From Methanomassiliicoccales archaeon LGM-DZ1 (GTDB taxonomy: Archaea > Thermoplasmatota > Thermoplasmata > Methanomassiliicoccales > Methanomethylophilaceae), in contig CP115556.1 of NCBI GenBank assembly GCA_030168595.1, forward strand, positions 124,001-188,000: a stretch of DNA of 64,000 nt. Direction: 5' to 3'. How positions within the stretch are numbered: position 1 is the stretch's first letter; each line of letters opens with the position of its first letter. Shown here piece after piece: positions 17,655 to 27,100 of the stretch. Below the pieces are notes generated by a model. The model was not told the origin of the DNA and made no database searches. It was given only the letters and a program-made list of their open reading frames with translations. The translations under genes were made by a program, and so were the position numbers.

Positions 17655-18842
17655 ATGGCACATGTAGAAATCATCCGCAGAGCGTACCTGCAGAAGCTCC
17701 GCGAAATGATGGAGCAGCGCGACACCATCAAGATCATCACGGGAAGCAGGTACAGCGGAAAGTCATATCTATTGTGCCAGTTCAGGGAACGCCTGGTCTC
17801 CATGGGGATTCCCGAGGGGGACATAATCTTCGTTCCGCTCGAGGACCGCCAGGCCGAGATAAGCAACGCCGTCCAGCTGGAATCCTATGTGAAGGCGTCC
17901 GCCCCTCAATCGGGAGGGTTCCTGCTCATAGACGATATCCAGATGATCCCCGACGTGGGCGCCGCCCTGTGCCGCCTGTGCGACCGCGGCCTCAGCATCT
18001 ACGCCGTCCTCCCTTATGCCGCTACCGACCAGGGGGCGGAGACGGTCGCATCGCTCGGCAAGACCGAGATCCTCAACATTCTCCCGTTCTCCTTCAAGGA
18101 GTTCCTCGATGCCTATCCTATATCGGACGAGCACGGCTACGGGGAGCGTTTCGAGCAGTACATCATGCTGGGCGGGACCCCTTTCATCGATATCGATGCC
18201 AATCCCAAGGATTCGTTCATCCTGTTCGAGGGGGTCTTCAACCTGATCCTCAACTGGGATATCGGGATGCAGACGAAGATCGATACAGCGGCCATATCAA
18301 GGCTGGCCATCTACATCTTCAACAATGTCAGCACGATCACCACGCTGTCGGCCCTGAGGCAGAACTCCAACGTCACCGACCAGAGGACCGTCGTGAAGTA
18401 CATCAAGTACATGATAGACTACGGGATGATCATGCGCGCAGATGCCATCGATCTCAGCGACATGCGCAAGCTGGGAGTGAAGGCGAAGTACTTCGTGGTC
18501 AACATGCGCAACAGCCGCGGGTTCACTCCGCGCGGGCCGATCGGGACGCAGAGGGAGAACATCATCGAGAACCTCGTCTTCATCGAGCTCATCCGCAGGG
18601 GCTACGAGGTGTACGCCGGGTACTACCGCGGCAGCGATGTCGGCCTCTACTGCGTGAAGGACAAGGAGAAGATGATCGTCAAGACCGTCTTCTCGGTCGC
18701 CGATGACCGCGCCAAGGGCAAGGATTACAAGGCGTTCGTAGCGGCGCCCGGGAAGAAGGTCCTCCTGACCTCCGACCGCGGGATGAATGGCTTCTACAAC
18801 GGCATAGAGTACAAGAATATCATCTCGTTCCTTCTTCAGTGA
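17655..18842 (+). CDS. AAA ATPase with C-terminal DUF4143-like domain
   Basis: 395 residues. The N-terminal AAA_14-type domain has Walker A GSRYSGKSYLL and Walker B GFLLIDDIQ. Sensor-like residues follow in PYAATDQGAET, and PFSFKEFLDAYP is characteristic of the family. A winged-helix-like middle (NSNVTDQRTVVKYIKYM) and a nuclease-like C-terminal DUF4143 region follow (GTQRENIIENLVFIELIRRG). These multi-copy archaeal ATPases are often linked to mobile DNA, and their function is unproven. A second paralog is at 61531-62733. The AT-rich stretch at 17580-17640 contains a TATA box. Confidence 0.88.
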   Translation: MAHVEIIRRAYLQKLREMMEQRDTIKIITGSRYSGKSYLLCQFRERLVSMGIPEGDIIFVPLEDRQAEISNAVQLESYVKASAPQSGGFLLIDDIQMIPDVGAALCRLCDRGLSIYAVLPYAATDQGAETVASLGKTEILNILPFSFKEFLDAYPISDEHGYGERFEQYIMLGGTPFIDIDANPKDSFILFEGVFNLILNWDIGMQTKIDTAAISRLAIYIFNNVSTITTLSALRQNSNVTDQRTVVKYIKYMIDYGMIMRADAIDLSDMRKLGVKAKYFVVNMRNSRGFTPRGPIGTQRENIIENLVFIELIRRGYEVYAGYYRGSDVGLYCVKDKEKMIVKTVFSVADDRAKGKDYKAFVAAPGKKVLLTSDRGMNGFYNGIEYKNIISFLLQ

Positions 18843-18893
18843 CGCAATGTCAGTTATCGCGTGGTATATGTATGCCATCACTGATGGCCGTTC

Positions 18894-19589
18894 ATGGGAA
18901 GCCGGGAAAAGACCTGTATGGAACCGCTGTTCACACGCAATTTCGTCCTCTGCACGCTCGTGAGCTTCTGCTTCACGACCGTGTTCTTCATGCTGTACAC
19001 CGCGATGGCAGGGTACTCATCGGACGTGCTAGGCGTCGGCAGCACTGTATCGGGCCTGGTCGCGAGCATCTTCATCGCCGGCGACCTGATAGCGCGCCTC
19101 GCGGTGGGGAACAGGATCCGCAGCTTCGGCCCGAGGAGGATGTCCCTCATCTGCATGTCCGTCGGGACCGGCATAACCCTTCTCTACTTCGTATCGGATT
19201 CCGTCGCCGCCATGTGCATTGTGAGGTTCGTCAGGCACGGGACCTACAAGGGAGCCATGTACATCAGCAACGACGCGGCCGATGGAGATCTAGCACCCAT
19301 CATCCTCAAGTTCACCGTCGACGAGTCGATGGTCACCGTCAAGAACGGCGGCACCGTGATCCACAACAACGACGTGGTCACCTTCACGAACGACTCCGAG
19401 CTGCAGGTAACCACCGTCGACGGGAAGTCGCACGAGATCACGTACAAGGGAACGTGGTCCAACTCCTCCGGTATGAGCAGCGGAGCTTCCGGCAGCGAGC
19501 TCGGTACCTCCACCACCATCTACATCGTCGACACCATGTACTTCGATGCCGGCAACGGGACGATGGAAGTCGGTGTGAAGAACGAATGA
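18894..19589 (+). pseudogene. MFS transporter N-terminal half joined to the tail of a surface protein
   Basis: Residues 9-115 (ATG 18918 is the likely native start) are the first four helices of an MFS transporter. They include a loop 2-3 motif variant GNRIRSFGPRRMSL and end at CIVRFVRHG. After about base 19235 the sequence changes to a Thr/Ser/Asp-rich beta-type protein (FTVDESMVTVKNGGTVIHNN) that resembles the C-terminus of a secreted surface protein and ends VKNE. A chimera of a membrane transporter and an exported tail is unlikely to work. The missing MFS half is at 37148-37865. I therefore read this as the left junction of an inserted island. Confidence 0.72.
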
Positions 19590-19611
19590 AACCGAGGGGG
19601 TCATCCCCCTC
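19580..19611 (+). terminator. Terminator hairpin within a 23-bp long-range direct repeat (left copy)
   Basis: GAGGGGG and CCCCCTC form a hairpin right behind the stop of the chimeric gene. Bases 19580-19602 are identical to 36762-36784. The repeat includes the codons for the last residues plus the TGA in this copy. Confidence 0.6.
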
Positions 19612-19719
19612 AAACACCTTTACAGCTATTGATTGGACTACCAACAGAATAGCTAAAAGATGTATTTTTTGGTATTTGTGCTGTAATTTCGTGCTATTGT
19701 TTCACGGTGGTTTATTCGT

Positions 19720-19824
19720 TCGAGAATGATTTTATATCCTGTTAATCGGTTATCCATCGCTATTAAGAGAGAAATTGCGCGCGCATACGCGCGTTCTTTT
19801 CGAACTTAATAGGGGAGAACTTGA
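19720..19824 (+). promoter_or_regulatory. Promoter and structured leader of the SipW/surface-protein operon
   Basis: TTTTATATCC near 19730 is a good TATA box. The leader can fold into two nested stems: an outer CTATTAAG (19760-19767) with CTTAATAG (19805-19812), and an inner CGCGCG-CATA-CGCGCG (19778-19793). The outer 3' arm abuts the GGGGAGA ribosome site before ATG 19825, so folding could control translation of the signal peptidase. The regulatory role is inference. Confidence 0.5.
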
Positions 19825-20355
19825 ATGGAGGCCCGCAGCAAACTGATTGCGGTGGTGGTCGTTATCGTCGCGGTAGCGGCGTCGGCGACGGCAGTGCTCA
19901 TGGTGTTCAACAAGTCCGCGGATTTGGTGAACTCGGAGTTCCGCGTCATTGTCACGGGATCCATGGACGGAGAGCCCAGGACCGAGTATGAGATCGAGAC
20001 GATCCCCGTCAACAGCCTCGTGGCCGTTCACAAGCTGAAGGGCGATGCGGTCGAGGACGTGAAGGTCGGCGATGTGATCGGTTTCTATTCACCAAGTCTG
20101 AACGGGAACATCTATCACCGCGTCATCTCGATCGACCCCGGGAGCAGGACTTTCACCACCAAAGGCGACGCCAACACGACCATGGAGTACGTGGGATTTG
20201 ACGAGGCCAACGGCATCGTCGTCAACGTGAACCATCCGGCCGGGGAGGTGGTCGTCTTCGTGAAGGCGAACATCCTGTACCTGGTGATCATAGTCGTCCT
20301 GTTCTTCGTCATGGTTTCGGCCGTGTCCTCCCTGATAAGACTCTGGAAGGAGTGA
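19825..20355 (+). CDS. SipW-like archaeal/ER-type signal peptidase I
   Basis: 176 residues with transmembrane helices at both ends, as in SipW. The catalytic Ser lies in VTGSMDGEPR. The second catalytic residue is His in IYHRVISID, replacing Lys as in the Sec11/SipW class. GDVIGFYSP and FTTKGDAN are the usual box C-E motifs. It should cleave signal peptides outside the membrane. The next gene begins within its stop region and encodes a SipW-type substrate, as do two later genes, so it is probably the dedicated peptidase of this operon. Confidence 0.92.
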   Translation: MEARSKLIAVVVVIVAVAASATAVLMVFNKSADLVNSEFRVIVTGSMDGEPRTEYEIETIPVNSLVAVHKLKGDAVEDVKVGDVIGFYSPSLNGNIYHRVISIDPGSRTFTTKGDANTTMEYVGFDEANGIVVNVNHPAGEVVVFVKANILYLVIIVVLFFVMVSAVSSLIRLWKE

Positions 20356-20360
20356 TTGAA

Positions 20361-21119
20361 ATGGAATACAAAATGAAGAAGTCCATGGCGCTCGGAGTGG
20401 TCATCATGCTCTGCGCCGTGGCTATGATCGGAGCGGGCTACGCTGCATTCAACGGCCACGCCCGCACCTACAACGAAGGCAACTCGGCAAATGCTGGGTT
20501 TATTGAACTCGTACCTGGAGGCACGGGGGATGCTCAGTGGACTCCGCTTTCGAACAATGTTGCTACCGCTTTCAGCGAGTACACGTACAACGACGGCGGC
20601 ACGAAGAAGGCTTACTACATCGCCGCCGGTGATGTTGATTCTGACACCCCTGTCGCACCTATTGCGAACTACGTCGTCAAGGTCCTCGGATCCAAGACAT
20701 ATACTGTAGCCAACAAGACCTCTGAGGCAATCACTGCAATCGACTTTGGTGTTAAGTCCGACAAGGGTGTCGGAAACACCGATTTCGTCTATGTCGTCAA
20801 GGTTGCTAACGGTGCATCAATCCAGTATGTCGTTCTCAACACTTCAGCTGCAACTGCCGAAAACGTCCTCAGCTTCACTGGATTGTCTGTTGCTGCTGAA
20901 ACCGGAACCACCACGTTTACCGTGTCCCTCTGCATCGCATACCTGCCTAATGTCTACATCCCTGATTCCTTCATCGGACCTGCTGTTACACCAACGGACG
21001 ATGATCACGATCAGGGTGCTAAGCAGTCCACCACCGGACCCGTGGATATCGGTACCGGTGATGATGCTCTTGCTCTTGGATTCAGCGTTACTGACGCAAC
21101 AACCCCTGCTAGCCCGTGA
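20361..21119 (+). CDS. TasA/CalY-like secreted subunit with SipW-type signal peptide
   Basis: About 252 residues from ATG 20361, which has GGAAGGAG seven bases upstream, overlapping the signal peptidase stop. The signal region (KKSMALGVVIMLCAVAMIG, then AGYAAF) followed by TYNEGNSANAGFIEL is the SipW-dependent pattern of TasA/CalY-like proteins. The mature part is Thr/Val/Ala-rich and probably beta-sandwich. It uses many T-ending codons and is less GC-rich than its neighbours, possibly from transfer or high-expression codon bias. By analogy with Bacillus TasA it may be the major extracellular fibre subunit; homology to true TasA is not shown by sequence alone. Confidence 0.72.
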   Translation: MEYKMKKSMALGVVIMLCAVAMIGAGYAAFNGHARTYNEGNSANAGFIELVPGGTGDAQWTPLSNNVATAFSEYTYNDGGTKKAYYIAAGDVDSDTPVAPIANYVVKVLGSKTYTVANKTSEAITAIDFGVKSDKGVGNTDFVYVVKVANGASIQYVVLNTSAATAENVLSFTGLSVAAETGTTTFTVSLCIAYLPNVYIPDSFIGPAVTPTDDDHDQGAKQSTTGPVDIGTGDDALALGFSVTDATTPASP

Positions 21120-21164
21120 TATTTGGGTCCAACAGATTAATCGTCCTTCTGGGGTGAAGGCGGC

Positions 21165-21184
21165 CCCGTCCCTCCGGGGACGGG
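21165..21184 (+). terminator. Intercistronic hairpin after the TasA-like gene
   Basis: CCCGTCCC and GGGACGGG form an 8-bp stem with TCCG loop between the subunit gene and the next one. It has no T-run. A partial terminator or mRNA-stabilising end here would make the small subunit far more abundant than downstream proteins. Confidence 0.45.
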
Positions 21185-21211
21185 ACCGTCCGATCCGACT
21201 CGAAGGAAAGG

Positions 21212-23167
21212 ATGATCGAATCAAACCCTAACAAACGACACAACGAGAAAGAAAGCGGTCGGATGTACGGAAAAGAGGAAAACATAGGGGTTCTCCGGAA
21301 CTCCAGCAGGCTCGGCCTGCCATTGGCATGCATCATGCTAGCGGCAGCCCTGTCGGTCATCCTCTGTTCCGTCGTTTTGTCCGACTGCTCCTCTGCTGAC
21401 GGGGATGACAGGTTCCGCGTCGATCTGGAGAATGCCGACGGAAGCCCCCTCACGGGACCGATCATCGACGACGCCTACTTCTCCTTCGACACCATGACCC
21501 GTCCCGACGGCGTCTACTACGAGCTGGACTCCGGCGTCCCCATCGACAGCACCCCCGCATACTTCACGGTCCAGGCCGAACCCGGTCCGGACCGTATTCT
21601 CTACCGGATCACCGTCGGTATGGAGAACGTCTCAGGCACGTGGATGGACCACTACGGAATACGCGTGCTCACCGACGGAGGATGCTATGCGGATCTGACC
21701 AAAGAGAACGGCTACCAGTCCCTCTTCTACAAGGAGGGGGAGGTGGCCGGTTTCGAATGCGGTACGGGGTACGGCATATCCCTGGCGACCATTGGCGGGT
21801 CCCAGAAGGAGGTCGTCCCCGGCCACATCGGAAACATAAGGATATTCGTCGAGGCCACACCGACCCCCGGCTACCACGAGATCGAGTTCGTCTCCCTCGG
21901 GGCGGTCATCGAGACGAGGATCCTCTTCGAGACGGAGGAACTGGGAGCGCTCCCGGTCCCCGAAAGGAGCGGGTTCTTCTTCGAGGGTTGGTACGATTCC
22001 GACGGCAACCGCGTCAACGCGAAGACGGTCGTATCCGAACTGTCCTCCGACGTACTGGAGGCCAAATGGTCCGAGAACCCCGACGAATGGCCGAAGATCA
22101 CACACACCGTGGTGACGGTCGAGAACCCCGACGGTTCCGAGACCGTCATCGACACCACCACCATCGAGCAGAGCGACGGCTCCTACGAGAGGCACGTCAT
22201 AGAGACCACCACCTACCCCGACGGAAGGTCCGAGAAGAAGGAGACCGACGAGGACGTCGACCCGGACGGAGAGATGGACAGGACCACGTCCACCACGTCC
22301 ATCACCGACCACGACGACGGCACCGAGACCTGGAACACGGAAACCGTCACGGAGAGGAAGGACGGTTCGTCCGAGACATCCAGGGTAATCACCGAGTACG
22401 ACAAGGAAAATAACAAGGTCTACGAGTGGTCCGACACCCTCAAGACCGACACCGGCGGAGAGACCCGCGAGTACATCGTCACCGCCGAGGTCGTAGACCT
22501 CAAGGAGATGAAGTACAGGGTGGAGGCCATCCTGCCCGACACCACCATACTCGACGTGGACAACGCCAAGACCATCATAGACAGATACGACTACACCGTG
22601 GCCGTAGTCGGCACCCATTCCGATTCGGGATTGCTGATAGTGCCGGAGGACACGATGCAGATCGTCGCCGACTACGGATACTACCTGTCGGTCAGCAACG
22701 ACGAGCAGTACGTAGCGCTCGACGATACCATATCCAGATACCTCGCCGACACCGGAGGCGAGGTGAGACTGAAGATCGAGAAGGCGACAGAGGACATGCT
22801 CACGCCCGAGCAGTCGGAGGTCATCGGAGATGCCTATGCCGTGAGCATCGTGCTGACCGTGAACGGGGTACCCGTAACGCAGCCCATCGGAACGATAGAG
22901 GTCGTCATCCAGCCTGGATACGCATCCGTGGCCGTGTACAGGGTGAATGAGGACGGATCCACCGTCAGATACCCCTGCACCTACGACTCCGCTACCGGCA
23001 AGGTGAGGTTCTCCCTCGACCACCTCTCGATCTACCTGATCGAACCCAGGAACGACGACTCCAGCAACGCGGAGATCTACGGCTGGATAATCTGGACGAT
23101 GCTGATCGTCCTGACCCTGCAGTCCCTCGTGCTGGTGAACATGGGAAGGAGGCATGCGTATGGATAA
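21212..23167 (+). CDS. Cell-surface protein with InlB-type repeat and C-terminal membrane anchor
   Basis: 651 residues; the ATG at 21212 has GAAGGAAAG next to it. A hydrophobic helix at about residues 31-54 is a signal or anchor. A Listeria-Bacteroides (InlB B) repeat is seen at about 225-290 (RSGFFFEGWYDSDGNRVN, then LEAKW). A very hydrophilic Thr/Asp/Glu stretch with recurring PDGS/DG motifs follows (about 300-420), probably an extended stalk. Near the end, DHLSIYLIEP precedes a final transmembrane helix and short basic tail (GRRHAYG). A related C-terminal module survives at 44808-45149. It is likely a matrix anchor or adhesin; the next gene overlaps its stop by 14 bp. Confidence 0.75.
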   Translation: MIESNPNKRHNEKESGRMYGKEENIGVLRNSSRLGLPLACIMLAAALSVILCSVVLSDCSSADGDDRFRVDLENADGSPLTGPIIDDAYFSFDTMTRPDGVYYELDSGVPIDSTPAYFTVQAEPGPDRILYRITVGMENVSGTWMDHYGIRVLTDGGCYADLTKENGYQSLFYKEGEVAGFECGTGYGISLATIGGSQKEVVPGHIGNIRIFVEATPTPGYHEIEFVSLGAVIETRILFETEELGALPVPERSGFFFEGWYDSDGNRVNAKTVVSELSSDVLEAKWSENPDEWPKITHTVVTVENPDGSETVIDTTTIEQSDGSYERHVIETTTYPDGRSEKKETDEDVDPDGEMDRTTSTTSITDHDDGTETWNTETVTERKDGSSETSRVITEYDKENNKVYEWSDTLKTDTGGETREYIVTAEVVDLKEMKYRVEAILPDTTILDVDNAKTIIDRYDYTVAVVGTHSDSGLLIVPEDTMQIVADYGYYLSVSNDEQYVALDDTISRYLADTGGEVRLKIEKATEDMLTPEQSEVIGDAYAVSIVLTVNGVPVTQPIGTIEVVIQPGYASVAVYRVNEDGSTVRYPCTYDSATGKVRFSLDHLSIYLIEPRNDDSSNAEIYGWIIWTMLIVLTLQSLVLVNMGRRHAYG

Positions 23168-24134
23168 GCGCATCGCAGCCACCCTGGCCGTCACCTTCGT
23201 CGCCATAATGGCGATGACCGGCATCGGATACTCGCTCTCGGCCATGACCTACAACACCGGCAACTCGGCCGTCAATGAATACGTGGTCCTGAACTTCGGA
23301 AGCTACAGCTTCGGCGATGGGGACCTGAGGTACAGCACCGTCAGCACCCCGGCGGACTTCACCTTCGCGGTGACGTCCTCGGAGAACGACGTCAACACCG
23401 TCATCACCCTGACGATGCGCAGCTGTTCCGCCCTTTACGAGGGCGAGCACCTGATATTCTGGCTCAGGACCTTCGTCGACGGTGCGACGCATTCCGTGAG
23501 GGTCGATCTGACGGTCACCGACAGCGCTTCGGACAATTCCCTGACGGTGGTGCACGACACCGTCTCCAACACCGGGAACATAGGTGCCGCCTCCTCGGAC
23601 AGCACCTTCGCATTCACCCTCACCGTCACGGGACTGACCTCCCGTGCCTCCGCATCCGACTACCGCATCACCGTCATGAGGACGGTCTACGAGGTAGAGG
23701 GAGGCGATTCGGTGGGGACCTACGTCGGCTCCGCCCACAAGGGTTACGCCGTCGGCACAGACACCATGACCGCCAGGCACGCGGGTTCGGACGACAGCAT
23801 GATCGTCACGCTGAAGACCCCCGTCACCGGGCAGTTCGAAGATCTCAGGAACACCGGATGGGTGTACGCCGTGTCCATGCAGCTGGCATCGGGACAGACG
23901 TCCTCCGAGACCTGGGACCAGACGCCGCAGTACGCATACTACGACGGGAACCCGTCGGGTACCTGGACGTACGCGGCCAACGGCGGGCTCAAGCTCACCG
24001 ACGAGAAGACCTACGATATAACGCTGTACATAGCAGCGAAGACCACTGACGGCGGATTCGGTTCGCCGTTCAGGCCGGCGGATGACATCATCGCCGGCGG
24101 AATAATACAATTCACATTCGACAGCAGTAACTGA
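23154..24134 (+). CDS. Secreted SipW-type protein, function unknown
   Basis: 326 residues with GGGAAGGAGG ahead of ATG 23154 (23160 is also possible). The signal helix and MTYNTGNSAVNEYVVLN repeat the TYNxGNSA pattern of the subunit at 20361, so both should be processed by the signal peptidase at 19825. The mature part is Ser/Thr-rich and beta-type, without a C-terminal anchor. Segments such as VTDSASDNSLTVVHDTVSNT resemble modules in the giant protein downstream. It is probably a minor matrix component or a co-polymer. Confidence 0.68.
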   Translation: MRMDKRIAATLAVTFVAIMAMTGIGYSLSAMTYNTGNSAVNEYVVLNFGSYSFGDGDLRYSTVSTPADFTFAVTSSENDVNTVITLTMRSCSALYEGEHLIFWLRTFVDGATHSVRVDLTVTDSASDNSLTVVHDTVSNTGNIGAASSDSTFAFTLTVTGLTSRASASDYRITVMRTVYEVEGGDSVGTYVGSAHKGYAVGTDTMTARHAGSDDSMIVTLKTPVTGQFEDLRNTGWVYAVSMQLASGQTSSETWDQTPQYAYYDGNPSGTWTYAANGGLKLTDEKTYDITLYIAAKTTDGGFGSPFRPADDIIAGGIIQFTFDSSN

Positions 24135-24151
24135 ACGGAGGAGATGAGAGA

Positions 24152-27100
24152 ATGGGGAGCACAGGAACGGCCGGAAAGGCGATAGGGAAATTGACAGCGA
24201 AATGGATGGCGACGTTAGCGGTCGCTTCTGTAATGGTAATCTCCGCTGTGATGGTATCTGCTCTCTACGACCCTTCGAACCCCTCCTCCGTTCCCGACGG
24301 CGTAGACACCGGATTCACGCAGTACATCACTTACCACTACGACGGATCCGACACGGTCAGCCCCTACCAGGCGTTCTATTACGGCATTGCCTCCACGGAA
24401 TACAATCCGGAGATGTGGAAGAGCACCGGCAGCGTGCGTTCGGACGCATCCAATTGGACGGGGCCGTCGTTCACCAAGAATGCGACGGTGAAGATCTCAG
24501 AAGTATACATCTCTTCGATCACAGCCGATAACACCTACCACCTCACTGTTCCGGATAATTACACTCCCATAAGCGGTGCGAAGATCTCCAGTGGGAGTTC
24601 TGGTGATGCAACCATCACTGCCGATCCCGAAAACCACAGGTTCGACATAGCTGCAACCGTTTCGGGTACGTTCAAGTGCGAACTGACCCTGGAAAGGTCA
24701 GTGACTTTTAACAAGGTGTTCGCGGGATGGAACACGGCATCCGATGGAAGCGGCACACAATATCTGCCCGGGGATGTCGTCCCCGATTCGATCTCGACCC
24801 TTTATGCCGTGTGGATCCAGCCTGATATCTTCAGCGGTAACCTCAGCTACAGTATCAGTTCCTGGGGCGCGAGCAACACATACGCCATGAGTATGGCGCC
24901 TCCAAGCGGATCTCCTGACAATGACATTATATGGCCGTACTGCATCATCGGTGCAAACAGCGGTGCCAGCAAGCTGGTCGTGAACCAGACATATTACACC
25001 ATAACACGCGGAGATTCCCGTGTGGCTGATTCGATGTACGGCACGATATACAAAATCACCTGCGTCGATACTCAGTGGGCCAAGGCGAGCAATCAGACCT
25101 ATCCTAATTCAAGCGCTACGGCCGTTGAGCGCATTTATTATGCCAACAGTCTGACGTTCCCCACGGGAACGTACAGGTCCCTGCAGTTCGACAGCACGCC
25201 CGGTTCTCCCACTAGAGCCCAGATATCTTTCGTTGACCAATGCAAGTGCACAGGCGACGTCGTCATAGACAATATGGGTATCAATTCGACAAGCGCCAAT
25301 GCCGGAAAGCACGGCGACGGTATAGGTTCGGCGCTCTTCGCGCAGGGGCATGTCCTCATCATGGGTGTCGGCCTCACCAACACCGCCCTGTCCAGTTCTA
25401 CCGATCCTGCGGGCGGAAAGAACGCCCCTCAGATATTCGGCGGTATGTGTAGAGAAAACCTGTCACCTTCCAGTTACGACGGTTATCTCGAAAAGCAGAT
25501 GGTGTTCGAGCAGTTCAGGGGCGAGGCCAACAACACGCTGTCCGTCCACGTCGGTACCTGCGTTATCATCCACAGCGGAATCTACGTCAACGTGATTGCA
25601 GGCAGTAACACCTCAGGCAACAACGGATACATAGGGAACTCGACCTATCCATTGTCCACATACCTGGTCATGAAGGGCGGAGAGGTCACTGATACGCTGG
25701 TGGGCGGATGTTCCGGAGCAGGGTATGGGGACATCTACGGTCATCTGAGCACCGGCGACGGAAAAATGGACGGAGGGACGTTCGTCTACTTCCTGGATAA
25801 CGCCTATATGTCCGGTGACAAGTGGGAGGACGCCCAGGTCGGAATCACCGACAAGTACGCCACCGTCGAGTCATCCGTCCTTGAGGGCGGGAACTCCAGA
25901 GGTGTGAATCTCAAGAGCCAGGCCGTCATTACCGGTTCTACGCACGTGTTCCTGAGCGGCAAGTCCTCTGCCTGGGACGTGCAGGCGGGAGGCCGCAGCG
26001 CTTACACTCACACCGATTACGCCTACCTCGAGGCCAGCGGGAAGTCCGTCGTCAGGCACGTCGCCTGCGGTACCATCACCGACGGTACCAAGGAGAAGAA
26101 CAACTGCGTCGACGTAACCGATGTCTATGTGTTCGAGGACGCGATCGTCGCCAACGTCTTCGGTGCCGGATTCGACACATGGGAGCAGCCGTCCGGCCGT
26201 TCCATGTTGGGAGGTACGGTCAACGTCACCATCGCCGGCGGAAAGGTCGGCAACGTGTACGGCGGTGGTTACAGAGGCAGCATCGGAGATACAGGTGCCA
26301 ATCAGCAGGTCACCGTCAACGTTACCATTCTGGGAGGAGAAATCTTCCAAAACGTTTACGGAGGCGGAAGCGGAGGACTCGACAAGGTCAAGCACAACTC
26401 CAACGGCACCATGAGCGACCAGACAACCAGCTACTACACCCAGTCAATGGGGCAGTCCTACGTCTACGGCGACATCAACCTGACTATCGGCGGAAATGCC
26501 GTCATCCACGGTAATGTGTACGGCGGAGGCATGTCCGTTCCGAAGCTGTCCAGTTACGATGGTATCCGCATTACCGACAAGAACCCTGGCTTCGTATCGG
26601 AAAGCGGCAATGTCGTAGCCACTGTGTACGGAAACACATCCGTCACTATACAGGGCCATGCCAAGATCGACGGTTCGGTCTTCGGAGCGGGAAGAGGCGT
26701 AGAGGTAACTTACAACATGAATACTGGGACATACGAGTACCCCGATCAGACAAGACTGTATGTAGTCGATATGACTAACCTCTCGTCCGCCAACCCGTTC
26801 AAGACCATCCCCTGGCTACTCAACTCGTCCGGGCAGGTTGTGTACGAATATGATTCCGCCCTGTGTCACGTAGAGAACAACGACGCATACATCGCGGAAG
26901 GCTGCCGTTACGTGACCTTCGCCAGGGTCACGGGGAACGCCTCGATAAACATCGACCTGGAGTCAGACGGCTACATCGCCCAGGAGGTCTACGGAGGCTC
27001 CGCTTACGGAAAGGTCACCGGAAACACCTCGGTCAAGGTCGTCAAGGGTGACCTGAAGAAGGATGTGTTCGGAGGAGGTCTCGGAAGGGAGGGTATCGTC

